NCBI GenBank assembly: GCA_905233685.1
Contig: CAJOEZ010000013.1
Coordinates: forward strand, 12,197 to 54,384
Length of the DNA: 42,188 nucleotides
DNA from: an uncultured Bacteroidales bacterium
GTDB taxonomy: Bacteria > Bacteroidota > Bacteroidia > Bacteroidales > F082
Direction: 5' to 3'
Shown: positions 32,106 through 41,457 of the stretch, one piece after another
Layout of the letters: the number at the start of each line of letters is the position of its first letter
Position numbering within the stretch: the first letter of the stretch is position 1
Position numbers and translations under genes: made by a program
The notes under the pieces: generated by a model
Told to the model about the DNA's origin: nothing
Database searches by the model: none
What the model saw: only the letters and a program-made list of their open reading frames with translations

Positions 32106-35039
32106 TTGTTGTGCATGATGGCCTTAATGCCGATGACGGCAAGGGCAGAAACCATCAATACCGTTATTTCAAGCGAGGAACTAACCAAATCCTCCACCGT
32201 TTATGTCGGTGAGGTCGTCGTTGATGGCGTGTCGGAAATCAAATACCTGTATTCGGATGATATTACTTTAAGTACTGTTCTATTACAACACCTGCTTGAC
32301 GGCCTTAACGGCATGGCCGATGGCGATTATGCTACCCTGCTCGCAGCGTATGAATCTTATGGTTATATTGTTTTGCCGGAACAAAGATTGGCTCTTTGCT
32401 CTAATTCCGACCTCATAGCGGCTATGGACTCAAGCTGGAGCAGCGCACTGTATGTGGGAACGCTGTATTATGCCGACAAATTGGTCATGTCTGAAATCAA
32501 TGCCAACCTGTATGACCTCGACGAGGGCTTCAAGGCAGTCCTTGACGCAAAAATCGCACAAAGAATAGAGGACATCGATAATCCTATCGACGAGCCAAAG
32601 TGTATCGTGTCCCATCTCGGTGTAGATTCTTATGACAACGTATATTATACTGTCGAGAACGGCCTGATTATTAAACATGTTGATACTTATATCACGTATA
32701 GTTCGGAAGCGACCACGGTGATTTACACGAAGGTCGAACTTGAAACGCTGATGACGGAAACGCCGCTGACATTTGAGGCGGTGGAGGCGGGGACAATCAC
32801 CGTGAATTTGGATGAGGGCGCAACGCTTGAGGCCATCCAATACAAACTGAATGACGCCGAATGGACGGATGTGACTTGGGGCGAAGCCATCAGCCTTGCC
32901 GCCAACGATGTCATCAGATTCCGTGGCGACAACGGTACCTGCTATGTCAACGATGATGACTTGGGGATTTGGGCGGGCTTCCATTTCGAGTGCTCCAACC
33001 CATGCTATGTGTATGGCAACATGATGAGCCTCATCGACGAGGACGGCTTTGCCACGAACACCACGCTCACCGAGCCTTTTACATTCTTCCACCTTTTCCA
33101 AACCAGCGACTATGAACCTGACAACAACATTTTGAACCATCCTTCCAAGGACATTGTGCTGCCCGCCACCACTTTGACTCCTTATTGTTATGACGGTCTG
33201 TTTGCCGATGCTCCGAACATAACGAGAGCCCCCGAACTGCCGGCAACCACTTTGGCCGAATGGTGCTATAGCGAGATGTTTTCGGGTACAGGTATCACCA
33301 CCGCGCCTGCCTTGCCGGCATCGACCTTGGCAGATGCCTGCTATAGCGACATGTTCATGAATTGCACGAATCTGACGACTGCTCCCGAACTGCCCGCTAC
33401 CGTTTTGGCAGAAGGCTGCTATTCCTCGATGTTTGCAGGTTGCACTTCTCTTAATTATGTGAAATGTCTCGCTACGGATATTTCGGCTGACTTCTGTACC
33501 ACGAGTTGGATGTGGAATGTTGCCCCCACGGGAACTTTTGTCAAAGCCGCTGGCATAGAAGACTGGACTACGGGCGAAGACGGCATCCCCGAAGGCTGGA
33601 ACGTGGAAAACATCGATGTCTTCACCACCGACGGCAACTGGGATGTGGCCGCCAACTGGAGCGGCAATGTTGTGCCCGCCGATGGTAGTGATGTGGCCAT
33701 CGTGGCCAACGCCACCATTCCGAGTGGCACCACGGTCAACGCTGACAACATCGATCTCTACGGTACACTAACCATCGCCGACGGCGGACAACTCTACCAC
33801 AACAACGACGGCGTGACGGCCACCATAAAGAAAAACATCACGGCCTACAGCACCGAAACGGGCGTGAACAACGGCTGGCACCTCATCGGCCATTCCTTCG
33901 CTGACAACGGCACCATCGACGAAATGGACAACCTCACGGCCAACGACTACGACCTTTATTATTACAACGAGCCGACGCACTATTGGAAGAACTACAAGAA
34001 CACCGCCAACAACTTCACCGAGTTGAAGGCCGCAAAAGGCTATCTCTATGCCAACAGCCAAGCCCAAACCATAGGCCTGAAAGGAACGCTGAACACGGCC
34101 AACGCCACGGTGAATGTGCCTCTGAACTACACCGACGGCATCGATTTGGCGGGCTTTAACCTTGTGGGCAATCCTTTCGCGCATAATGTAACTACCTATA
34201 CGGGCACCAACGTGGCCGAAGGCTGTTATGTGATGAACGAAACGAAAGACGACCTCACCGTAAGCGAGATCAGCGCAGCCAATCCGCTGAAACCCGGCGA
34301 TGGCTTTTTTGTGAAAGCCACGGCTGAAAACGCCTCCATCACCTTCAACAGCGGCGCGAAAGGCGAAACGGCAAAAACAGGCCGCATCAACCTTGAACTC
34401 CGCGAGAACGGCAAGCTCATCGACCGCCTTGTTGTGAAGCACGAAGGCGAACCCTTGGAGAAATTCACCCTGCGCGAGAACGGCACGAGAATCTATGCCA
34501 CCGAAGGCGGCAAGGATTATGCGGTGGTCACTGTCATTTCAAGCGACAGCGAAGCAAACCAGACAGAAATCCCCGTTAATTTCAAGGCCGCGAAAAACGG
34601 CACTTACACCATTTCTGTGAACCTTGAAAACACAGATTTTGGTTATCTGCATCTGATTGACAACCTTACTGGCACGGACGTGGACTTGCTGGCCCCCGTC
34701 ATTGCGAGGAACGAAGCAATCCAGGGGACAGCATCCTACACCTTCCACGCCAAAACGACCGACTACGCCAGCCGTTTCCGCCTTGTGTTTTCCGTTTGCG
34801 GGGACGCAAACAGCGACAATGAACCGTTTGCCTACGTCGACGCGGCAGGAAACATTATCGTCAACGGCGGCTCTTCGACAGTCTTAGAGACCTTGCAGGT
34901 GGTGGATGTGATGGGGCGCGTCATCGTTCAAGGAGACGCGATGAATCGCGTCTCTACAAGCGGAATGACACCTGGTATCTATGTCTTGCGCCTCATCAAC
35001 GGCAATGATGTCAGAACGCAAAAAATCGTGGTGAGATAA
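32106..35039 (+). CDS. T9SS-sorted surface protein with BspA-like repeats; start disrupted by poly-G
   Basis: 977 residues from the first downstream start (TTG 32106); the natural start is probably the ATG at 32024, in another frame across the poly-G tract. In-frame sequence before 32106 encodes a convincing signal peptide (LLRKRTLATLAALLCMMAL...TARA). Residues about 352-455 hold four degenerate repeats of about 24 residues, of the pattern LPATTLAxxCYSxMFxGCTxLTTAPE, common in Bacteroidales surface proteins. A beta-helical-looking stretch (about 500-700) and a beta domain follow. The C-terminus (VVDVMGRVIV...GIYVLRLINGNDVRTQKIVVR) is a T9SS sorting domain. Residues 864-874 (PVIARNEAIQG) and 943-951 (GDAMNRVST) are translations of two dispersed DNA repeats. 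Ligand unknown. Confidence 0.85.
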   Translation: MLCMMALMPMTARAETINTVISSEELTKSSTVYVGEVVVDGVSEIKYLYSDDITLSTVLLQHLLDGLNGMADGDYATLLAAYESYGYIVLPEQRLALCSNSDLIAAMDSSWSSALYVGTLYYADKLVMSEINANLYDLDEGFKAVLDAKIAQRIEDIDNPIDEPKCIVSHLGVDSYDNVYYTVENGLIIKHVDTYITYSSEATTVIYTKVELETLMTETPLTFEAVEAGTITVNLDEGATLEAIQYKLNDAEWTDVTWGEAISLAANDVIRFRGDNGTCYVNDDDLGIWAGFHFECSNPCYVYGNMMSLIDEDGFATNTTLTEPFTFFHLFQTSDYEPDNNILNHPSKDIVLPATTLTPYCYDGLFADAPNITRAPELPATTLAEWCYSEMFSGTGITTAPALPASTLADACYSDMFMNCTNLTTAPELPATVLAEGCYSSMFAGCTSLNYVKCLATDISADFCTTSWMWNVAPTGTFVKAAGIEDWTTGEDGIPEGWNVENIDVFTTDGNWDVAANWSGNVVPADGSDVAIVANATIPSGTTVNADNIDLYGTLTIADGGQLYHNNDGVTATIKKNITAYSTETGVNNGWHLIGHSFADNGTIDEMDNLTANDYDLYYYNEPTHYWKNYKNTANNFTELKAAKGYLYANSQAQTIGLKGTLNTANATVNVPLNYTDGIDLAGFNLVGNPFAHNVTTYTGTNVAEGCYVMNETKDDLTVSEISAANPLKPGDGFFVKATAENASITFNSGAKGETAKTGRINLELRENGKLIDRLVVKHEGEPLEKFTLRENGTRIYATEGGKDYAVVTVISSDSEANQTEIPVNFKAAKNGTYTISVNLENTDFGYLHLIDNLTGTDVDLLAPVIARNEAIQGTASYTFHAKTTDYASRFRLVFSVCGDANSDNEPFAYVDAAGNIIVNGGSSTVLETLQVVDVMGRVIVQGDAMNRVSTSGMTPGIYVLRLINGNDVRTQKIVVR
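34697..34725 (+). repeat. CGTCATTGCGAGG-family repeat inserted in frame in a coding sequence
   Basis: CGTCATTGCGAGGAACGAAG followed by CAATCCAGG is one arm of the same repeat family found after recA (11211-11325), here in its standard form. It translates as VIARNEAIQ within the T9SS protein. Without the 33 bases around it the flanking text would read VDLLA-TASYTF, a normal domain junction. Confidence 0.8.
34933..34954. repeat. GAGACGCGA palindrome inserted in frame in the T9SS sorting domain
   Basis: GAGACGCGA (34933-34941), a four-base loop and TCGCGTCTC (34946-34954) form a perfect 9-bp hairpin, followed by TAC. This matches a second family of small dispersed repeats. It is translated as GDAMNRVST between two strands of the sorting domain. 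Confidence 0.7.
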
Positions 35040-35064
35040 CAAGGATTGACCTTGACTGTACATG

Positions 35065-35093
35065 AAAAGCCGGCAGCGATGTCGGCTTTTTTT
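35065..35093 (+). terminator. Rho-independent terminator after the T9SS protein
   Basis: AAGCCGGCA (35067-35075) pairs with TGTCGGCTT (35080-35088), one G-T wobble, GCGA loop, then a run of seven T (35087-35093). Confidence 0.85.
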
Positions 35094-35102
35094 CTTATTG
35101 TT

Positions 35103-35136
35103 TTTGCAAAACCAATCCAAAAATTCCCTATCTTTG
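35103..35136 (+). promoter_or_regulatory. Predicted promoter of gyrA
   Basis: TTTG (35103-35106), a 22-base spacer and TATCTTTG (35129-35136). The gyrA ATG is 35 bases downstream. Confidence 0.6.
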
Positions 35137-35171
35137 CACCTCTATTCACAAAAGCGAAAACAACACCAAAA

Positions 35172-37772
35172 ATGGACGAAAACAATATCATCAACCCTGA
35201 AAATCAGGAAGAAAACCCCGAAGAACTCTCTGGGGAAAAGATTATCAAGGTCAACCTTGAGAACCAAATGAAGACGGCCTACATCGACTATTCGATGTCG
35301 GTCATCATTTCACGTGCTTTGCCCGATGTGCGTGACGGCCTGAAACCCGTGCACCGTCGCGTGCTTTATGGCATGAAGGAATTGGGCGTCAGCTCACGCA
35401 GCGGCTACAAGAAATCGGCCCGTATCGTCGGTGAGGTGCTCGGTAAGTACCACCCTCACGGCGACTCGTCGGTGTATGACGCCATGGTGCGCATGGCCCA
35501 AAGCTGGTCGTTGCGCTATCCTTTGGTCGATGGCCAAGGCAACTTCGGTTCCGTCGATGGCGACAGTCCCGCCGCCATGCGTTACACCGAGGCGCGCTTG
35601 CAGAAGATTTCGGAGGAAATGCTCGACGATCTCGACAAAGACACCGTAGATTTCCAGAATAACTTCGATGACTCGCTGCAAGAGCCTACCGTGCTGCCGA
35701 CGCAAATTCCCACCTTATTAGTAAATGGCACCAACGGCATCGCTGTGGGTATGGCGACCAACATGGCCCCGCACAACCTCAGCGAGTGCATCGACGGCAT
35801 CATTGCCTATATCGACAATCGTGACATCGACACGGCGGGACTGATGCAACACATCAAGGCCCCCGATTTCCCGACCGCCGGCGTGATTTACGGCTACGAG
35901 GGCGTGCGCGAGGCATTTGAGACGGGTAGGGGACGCATCGTCCTGCGCGGCGAGACCCACTTCGAGGAACACAACGGCCACGAGCGCATCATTGCCACCT
36001 CGATACCTTATCAAGTCAATAAAGCCGAGATGATCAAAAAGACCGCCGACCTCGTGAACGAGAAGAAGTTGGAAGGCCTTGCCGACATCCGCGACGAGAG
36101 CGACCGCAAGGGTATCCGTGTGGTGTATGAGTTGAAACGCGACGCCAACCCCGACGTGGTTTTGAACAAATTGTTCCTGATGACCCCGCTCCAAAGCTCA
36201 TTCAACGTGAACAACGTGGCTTTGGTGAACGGCCGTCCATATACCTTGAACCTCAAGCAACTGATTGAGCATTTCGTGGCCCACCGTCACGAAATCATCC
36301 TGCGTCGCACGCGTTTCGAACTGAAGAAAGCCGAAGACCGAGCTCATATCTTGGAAGGTCTGGCCCGCGCCATCGACATCGTCGATGAAATCATCGCCAC
36401 CATCCGCGCTTGTAAGGGCGGCACTCCTGAAGCCAAGCAAGCCATTATGGACAAGTTCGGCTTCGACGACCCGCAAGCCAGCGCCATCGTGGCCTACCGC
36501 CTCGGTCAGTTGGCCGGCCTTGAGATCAAGAAGATCATGGACGAGTTGGACGAAATCCACGAGCGCATCAAGCATTTCCACGAAATTCTACAAAATGAGG
36601 AATTGCAATTCCAGATTATCAAGGACGAACTTTTGGTGATCAAGGAAAAATATGGTGACGCGCGCCGTACACAAATCGTGCCTGCAGCCGGCGAGTTCCG
36701 CATGGAAGACATCATCGCCGACGATGCTGTAGTCATCACCATCTCACACCTCGGCTATGTGAAGCGCACTCCGCTGAGCGAATACCGTGTGCAGAGTAGG
36801 GGAGGCAAGGGTTCCAAAGGCTCGGCCACCCGCGATTCCGACTTCATCGAGCATATCTTCACGGCCACCAACCATAACCACCTGCTGTTCTTCACCGAGC
36901 AAGGTAAGTGCTACAAACTCAGGGCCTTCGAGATTCCCGAAGAGGGCAAGAACAGCAAGGGTCGCGCCATCCAGAACCTGATTCCGCTCGACAAGGATAA
37001 GGTGATGGCCTACCTCAACGTGAAGAGCATGAGCGACGAGGACTACCTTGAAAACAACTATATCATCCTTTGCACCAAGAAGGGCATCATCAAGAAGACC
37101 ACGCTGGCGGCATACAAGAACGTGCGCCAAAACGGTATCATCGCGGTCAACATCCGCGAGGACGACCAACTCCTTGAAGCCTGCCTGACTTCAGGCAATG
37201 ACGAGGTGCTGATGGCCGTTCGCTCGGGCAAGGCCGTGCGCTTCAACGAGCAGACCGTCCGCCCGATGGGCCGCACCGCTACAGGTGTGAAAGCCATCAC
37301 GTTAGGCTCACCTGAGGATGAAGTCATCGGCATGGTGTGCATCAACGACCCGCAACAAACTGTGCTCGTCGTTTCCGAAAAGGGCTTTGGCAAACGATCC
37401 GACATCGAAGATTACCGCATCACCAATCGTGGCGCGAAGGGCGTGAAGACCTTGAACATCACCGAAAAGACCGGCGACTTGATTGCTATCAAGGGTGTGA
37501 CCGATGACGATGACCTCATGATCATCAACAAGTCGGGCATCGTTATTAGAATGGCAGTCAGCAAGTTGCGTGTGATGGGTCGTGCCACACAAGGCGTGAA
37601 ACTCATCGACCTACGTGGCAATGACGAAATCGCTGCTGTGACCAAGACCGAACATGAGGACGAAGAAGAGGCCTCTGATGTTGTCGAAGGGTCGACCGAA
37701 GAAGTCGTTTCGACAGACTCAACGACCACTCCTGATGTGGAAAATTCTACTGAAACCACTTTGGAACAATAA
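35172..37772 (+). CDS. gyrA: DNA gyrase subunit A
   Basis: Type II topoisomerase subunit that introduces negative supercoils with GyrB. The frame is open from 35046, but the ATG at 35172 follows the promoter and gives the normal protein, 866 residues. It has [35 protein letters not shown] and the catalytic Tyr138 in [10 protein letters not shown]. The quinolone-determining region reads [10 protein letters not shown]: Ser99 and Asp103 match Ser83 and Asp87 of the E. coli enzyme, so no classic resistance change is present. The C-terminal wheel contains a GyrA box variant, [10 protein letters not shown], which separates it from ParC. It ends in an acidic, Thr/Ser-rich tail. Confidence 0.97.
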   Translation: MDENNIINPENQEENPEELSGEKIIKVNLENQMKTAYIDYSMSVIISRALPDVRDGLKPVHRRVLYGMKELGVSSRSGYKKSARIVGEVLGKYHPHGDSSVYDAMVRMAQSWSLRYPLVDGQGNFGSVDGDSPAAMRYTEARLQKISEEMLDDLDKDTVDFQNNFDDSLQEPTVLPTQIPTLLVNGTNGIAVGMATNMAPHNLSECIDGIIAYIDNRDIDTAGLMQHIKAPDFPTAGVIYGYEGVREAFETGRGRIVLRGETHFEEHNGHERIIATSIPYQVNKAEMIKKTADLVNEKKLEGLADIRDESDRKGIRVVYELKRDANPDVVLNKLFLMTPLQSSFNVNNVALVNGRPYTLNLKQLIEHFVAHRHEIILRRTRFELKKAEDRAHILEGLARAIDIVDEIIATIRACKGGTPEAKQAIMDKFGFDDPQASAIVAYRLGQLAGLEIKKIMDELDEIHERIKHFHEILQNEELQFQIIKDELLVIKEKYGDARRTQIVPAAGEFRMEDIIADDAVVITISHLGYVKRTPLSEYRVQSRGGKGSKGSATRDSDFIEHIFTATNHNHLLFFTEQGKCYKLRAFEIPEEGKNSKGRAIQNLIPLDKDKVMAYLNVKSMSDEDYLENNYIILCTKKGIIKKTTLAAYKNVRQNGIIAVNIREDDQLLEACLTSGNDEVLMAVRSGKAVRFNEQTVRPMGRTATGVKAITLGSPEDEVIGMVCINDPQQTVLVVSEKGFGKRSDIEDYRITNRGAKGVKTLNITEKTGDLIAIKGVTDDDDLMIINKSGIVIRMAVSKLRVMGRATQGVKLIDLRGNDEIAAVTKTEHEDEEEASDVVEGSTEEVVSTDSTTTPDVENSTETTLEQ

Positions 37773-37826
37773 TTGTATGGAAAAAGAGATAACGAACGAA
37801 ATTGTCAAACTTTAAATAATCAAAAA

Positions 37827-38987
37827 ATGAAAAAAGTAATGATTTTGCTGGCCATAGTGCTCACTGCGAACGTGATGATGGCCCAGAAGAAAGACAGAAC
37901 CGACGCCTACATGTACAACAAGAACGGCCAATACGAAAAGGCCATGATTTCCATCGAGAAGTGCGTCAACCATGAGCAATTCTTGGGAATGAAGCCCAAC
38001 GACCAGTCGCAAGCCTGGCTGTATCGTGCCTCCATCTACCAGAACATCCTCCAGTCACCGGACGAAGCCGTCAGAAACTTGGCTCCCGATGCTTTGGAAA
38101 AGGTGTACGAGTCGCTGATGAAGTGCATGGAAAACCCGTCCTTCATGAACGACAACAAGCAGGAAATCTATCAGCGCGTGAGTGCCGTCATGAACACTTA
38201 CTACACGAAGGGCGCTGACTATTACAACGCTGGCGATTTCGCCGCCGCCGCCCCGATGTTCAAGAAGGCTTACGACATCGCCAAGTCGCTCGGCAGCAAC
38301 GATGCCAACGACATGCTGAACTTGGCCGCCACTTCGAGCCTTCGTGCCGAAGACTACCAAACCGCTTTGGATTACTTCACCGAAATGAAGAACAATGGTG
38401 TGGATGACGTGAACATTTACAAGCACTTAGCCGCTGCTTACCACGGCCTTGGCAACGAGGAAAAGGCTTTCGAGATGATCAACGAAGGCTTGGAAAAGTA
38501 TCCTGGCGACGCTGCCATGATCATTGAAAAGGTGAATGTCTACCTGAAGCAAGGCAAGGGCGAGGAAGCCATCAACGACCTCGTTGAATTGCACAACCTT
38601 GACCCGAACAACGCTTCTATCCTGTTTATCCTTGGCACCATCTATGGCGATGAGAACAACGATGTCTACAACAGCGACAAGGCCATTGAGTATTATGAAG
38701 AGGCTATCAAGCTTAACCCCAACTATTACGATGCCATCTACAACTTGGGCGCCATGTACATCACGCTGTCGAACAAGCTGAAGACCGAAGCCAACGACCT
38801 GCCGCTGAATGAGACGGCCAGGTACAACGAACTGGTCGAGCAAGCTGAAGAACTGGTGCGCACGGGTCTGCCTTATGTGAAGCAAGCCTATGAAGCCCAG
38901 CCTACGCCTGAAGTGAAGCAAGTCTTGAAGACCATGTACGTGCAACTCAAGATGTTTGACGAAGCCAAAGCTTTGGACGCCGAATAA
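37827..38987 (+). CDS. TPR-repeat protein with signal peptide
   Basis: 386-residue exported protein from the ATG at 37827. The frame is open from 37773, but only this start gives the signal peptide MKKVMILLAIVLTANVMMAQ. The mature part is tetratricopeptide repeats, for example NAGDFAAAAPMFKKAYDIAKS, NIYKHLAAAYHGLGNEEKAFEM and YYDAIYNLGAMYITLSNKL. It has no lipobox, so it is probably periplasmic. It may be transcribed with gyrA, since no terminator or promoter box is seen in the 54-base gap. Function unknown; the repeats suggest a scaffold for envelope assembly. Confidence 0.9.
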   Translation: MKKVMILLAIVLTANVMMAQKKDRTDAYMYNKNGQYEKAMISIEKCVNHEQFLGMKPNDQSQAWLYRASIYQNILQSPDEAVRNLAPDALEKVYESLMKCMENPSFMNDNKQEIYQRVSAVMNTYYTKGADYYNAGDFAAAAPMFKKAYDIAKSLGSNDANDMLNLAATSSLRAEDYQTALDYFTEMKNNGVDDVNIYKHLAAAYHGLGNEEKAFEMINEGLEKYPGDAAMIIEKVNVYLKQGKGEEAINDLVELHNLDPNNASILFILGTIYGDENNDVYNSDKAIEYYEEAIKLNPNYYDAIYNLGAMYITLSNKLKTEANDLPLNETARYNELVEQAEELVRTGLPYVKQAYEAQPTPEVKQVLKTMYVQLKMFDEAKALDAE

Positions 38988-39006
38988 TCAACAAGACAAA
39001 ATGAGA

Positions 39007-39034
39007 AAGCCTCGCGAAAGCGGGGCTTTTTTTA
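39007..39034. terminator. Shared terminator between the TPR gene and the response regulator
   Basis: AAGCCTCGC (39007-39015) pairs with GCGGGGCTT (39020-39028), one G-T wobble, around a GAAA tetraloop, with seven T (39027-39033). On the minus strand the regulator's TAA (39032-39034) overlaps the A-run, so the hairpin directly follows that gene too. Confidence 0.88.
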
Positions 39035-39658
39035 TATGATGCCGTGCTCAAGAGCAAAACGCACCATTTCCACTGACGATGACAAGCCGAGTTTATTGAA
39101 AATGTTAGTTTTGTGAGAATTGACTGCCCGTAAGCTAATGTGGAATTTTTCGGCAATCTCCTTGCCCAACAGGCCGCTGCAACAGGCTTCGATGATTTCC
39201 AACTCACGCTTAGTGAGCAGGGCAGAGGACTTCTTGTCTAAGCGGGCATCAACAATGTCGCGCACCAACAAGGCGAGGTCGCGGCCATAGTAAGGCACGC
39301 CTTCCTCCACCGAGTTGACGGCTGCCCTCACTTCCTCCATAGGCCCGTTTTTGCTGACAAAACCGTCGATGCCGATTTGCATGAGCTGGATGAGGGTGTA
39401 TTCCTTGGTCTCCATCGAAACGACGATAATCTTGATGTTAGGATATTCGGCGCGAAGCCGTTGTGCCACTTCAATGCCATTTGTTCCGGGCAGCAGAATG
39501 TCCAACAAAACTAGGTCGCAGGGTGTACCTTGTTCGAGTTGATCGAAAAGCGCATCGGCAGTGGCTACATCAATGCTTACTTTATGCGGGGTGTCGGATA
39601 AGATGCTGCGCAGGCCTAAACGAATGAGGTCGTGGTCGTCTAATAACGCGATGTTCAT
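39032..39658 (-). CDS. NarL/LuxR-family response regulator
   Basis: 208-residue DNA-binding response regulator. I use the ATG at 39658 because it starts the receiver domain cleanly (MNIALLDDHDLIRLGL); the frame is open further upstream inside the kinase gene. The acidic pair is Asp7/Asp8, the phospho-acceptor Asp53 (LVLLDILLPG), then a Ser/Thr switch region (IIVVSMETKE) and Lys in FVSKNGP. The C-terminal LuxR helix-turn-helix is LTKRELEIIEACCSGLLGKEIAEKFHISLRAVNSHKTNIFNKLGL. The gene begins two bases after the stop of the sensor kinase gene, so the two form a cognate pair. Confidence 0.95.
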   Translation of the reverse strand: MNIALLDDHDLIRLGLRSILSDTPHKVSIDVATADALFDQLEQGTPCDLVLLDILLPGTNGIEVAQRLRAEYPNIKIIVVSMETKEYTLIQLMQIGIDGFVSKNGPMEEVRAAVNSVEEGVPYYGRDLALLVRDIVDARLDKKSSALLTKRELEIIEACCSGLLGKEIAEKFHISLRAVNSHKTNIFNKLGLSSSVEMVRFALEHGII

Positions 39659-39660
39659 GA

Positions 39661-41448
39661 TTATTCTGCTTTGGGTAAGGTTATAGTGACAGTTGTGCCT
39701 TCTCCGGAGGTGCTTTCTATCTCCAAATTTCCGTTGTTCAGCTTGACTAACTCGAAGCAAAGTGGCAAACCGATGCCGTTACCGTTTTCTCCAGAAGTCC
39801 CCAACTCCGAAAGGATGCGGTGTGTTTGCTTTGGTATGGCGGATCGTAATTCATTGACACGTTCAGCACTCATGCCGACACCATGGTCACGCACATAGAA
39901 ACTATTGGAACAAGTGCCAACTTCAATGGTACCGCCTTCGTAAGAGAATTTGATGGCATTGCTGATTAGATTGCGCAGGACGACGCGGATAGTTTCGCGG
40001 TCGGCGTTGACGAGTGTCCGTGTGGCTTGCATCTCAATGGTAATGGTCTTCAAGTCGCTGATGCCACGCATGGTGACTACCGTTTCGCTGACCAAAGCGC
40101 CCAAATCCAAGCGCGTGGGTTGCAGTTTGCGTTTGCCCAATTGGAGCTTGGCTAACTCCTGAAGATTCCCCAACAGCTCAAGTTGGGAACCACTGCTTGC
40201 GATGAGTTTTCCAATGGAATTGTGTGTTTCTCCAGATGTGGTTTTGTAAAGCATCTGAAGCACTTGTTGTTGTGCCATCATGGGGTTGCGCAGATCATGG
40301 CTGAGGATGGTGTAGTAACGGTCTTTGGTGCGTGCCATCTCTTCCACTTCACGCTTGCGGCGCACTTGCAGACGAGCATAAAGCACCATCAGCACGAAGG
40401 CAATCAAGGTCATGATTGTCAGTGCAATAAGCCAGCGAGTGCGCATTTTTTGGCTTTGGATGGTTTGTTCTTGCAATTGAAGTTGCTGTTCTTTTTGCTG
40501 GGTGTCGTAGCGCACTTGCCATAGCGTAAGTTGCCGCTCCGATTCCTCGGTGGCGATAGCATCACGGAGTTCGTCGGCGCGTTCCAATAGGGTAGTGGCC
40601 TCCTCGAAATTTTTGGCTTCTTTTTCCTTTGCGGCAAGGTTTCGGCAGGCTTCCAATTCTTGGCGCTTCATGCCCAAAGCGCGGGCAAGGTCAGCGGCTT
40701 CGCGGTAACGTTGGAGTTGCAGCAAAGTGATGACTTCGGTGGCGCGGTTGCCGGTTTCTTGTGCAATAGCCAAAGCTTGTTCGTTGCACTCGCGGGCCTG
40801 GACTGTGTCGCCGAGGTGCAGGTAGATGTTGCCCAACTGCGAGAGTCGCATTCCCACCTGAGGCTTTCGTTCTGCCTCGGAGTCGATGAGGTAAGCTTCT
40901 TTGGTGAGTTGCAGGGCTTGTGTCAGCAGGGGAGGACGCTCCGATTCGGGCAAGGTTTGAGCCTTGGCAACAAGCGTCTCGCCAAGCATGGCTTTGCGGA
41001 TGGCCAACGACTTTTCGGTGTGTTCGGGGTCTTCTTTCAGCAGTTCCTCCTCGATGCGGATGGCGCGGTTGAGGTAGCTGATGGCTACATCATGCTTGCC
41101 AGCGGAAGAATAGATGCCAGCGAGGTTGCCCAACGAGGCGGAAAGGTTGCTTTTGTCATCCTGTGCCTCGTCGTAGCTTAGGCAAAGCTCACCATAGTGC
41201 AAGGCCTGTTCGTAGTCGCCGAGACGGTGGTAGCAATAGAGCAAGCAGGAATAGAACTCGCATTGCAGTCCCACGGAGTCGGACGGAACAAGGGCCAGCC
41301 CTTTCTCGTTGATGCGGATGGCTTCGGGCAAGCGACCCGACATGGCCTCGGCATAGGCGCTATCGACGAGTTGCAGCAGCTCTTCGCTGGTCTGCGCCGA
41401 CAGCGCCATAGTCCAAAGCAACAGTATGACCGATAATAGGTTTTTCAT
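39661..41448 (-). CDS. Sensor histidine kinase with extracytoplasmic TPR domain
   Basis: 595-residue membrane sensor. The signal peptide MKNLLSVILLLWTMALSAQ leads to a tetratricopeptide region (about 25-290), which should lie in the periplasm, then a Gln-rich coiled coil (305-333), one membrane segment (337-357), and a cytoplasmic kinase core. The HisKA motif ILSHDLRNPMM has His384. The HATPase has LISNAIKFSYEG, VRDHGVGM and a GIGLPLCFELVKLNNG lid. This layout (periplasmic TPR sensor, kinase, LuxR-type partner) is common in Bacteroidota. It lies nine bases downstream of a T9SS protein gene on the same strand and directly upstream of the regulator. Confidence 0.94.
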   Translation of the reverse strand: MKNLLSVILLLWTMALSAQTSEELLQLVDSAYAEAMSGRLPEAIRINEKGLALVPSDSVGLQCEFYSCLLYCYHRLGDYEQALHYGELCLSYDEAQDDKSNLSASLGNLAGIYSSAGKHDVAISYLNRAIRIEEELLKEDPEHTEKSLAIRKAMLGETLVAKAQTLPESERPPLLTQALQLTKEAYLIDSEAERKPQVGMRLSQLGNIYLHLGDTVQARECNEQALAIAQETGNRATEVITLLQLQRYREAADLARALGMKRQELEACRNLAAKEKEAKNFEEATTLLERADELRDAIATEESERQLTLWQVRYDTQQKEQQLQLQEQTIQSQKMRTRWLIALTIMTLIAFVLMVLYARLQVRRKREVEEMARTKDRYYTILSHDLRNPMMAQQQVLQMLYKTTSGETHNSIGKLIASSGSQLELLGNLQELAKLQLGKRKLQPTRLDLGALVSETVVTMRGISDLKTITIEMQATRTLVNADRETIRVVLRNLISNAIKFSYEGGTIEVGTCSNSFYVRDHGVGMSAERVNELRSAIPKQTHRILSELGTSGENGNGIGLPLCFELVKLNNGNLEIESTSGEGTTVTITLPKAE

Positions 41449-41457
41449 CGGTACTTA

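Noticed and set aside
35395..35590. Possible fluoroquinolone-resistance change in gyrA
   Set aside because: Ser99 and Asp103 keep the wild-type residues at the two main positions; the Ala-to-Ser difference at the residue between them (Ser100) is likely natural variation.
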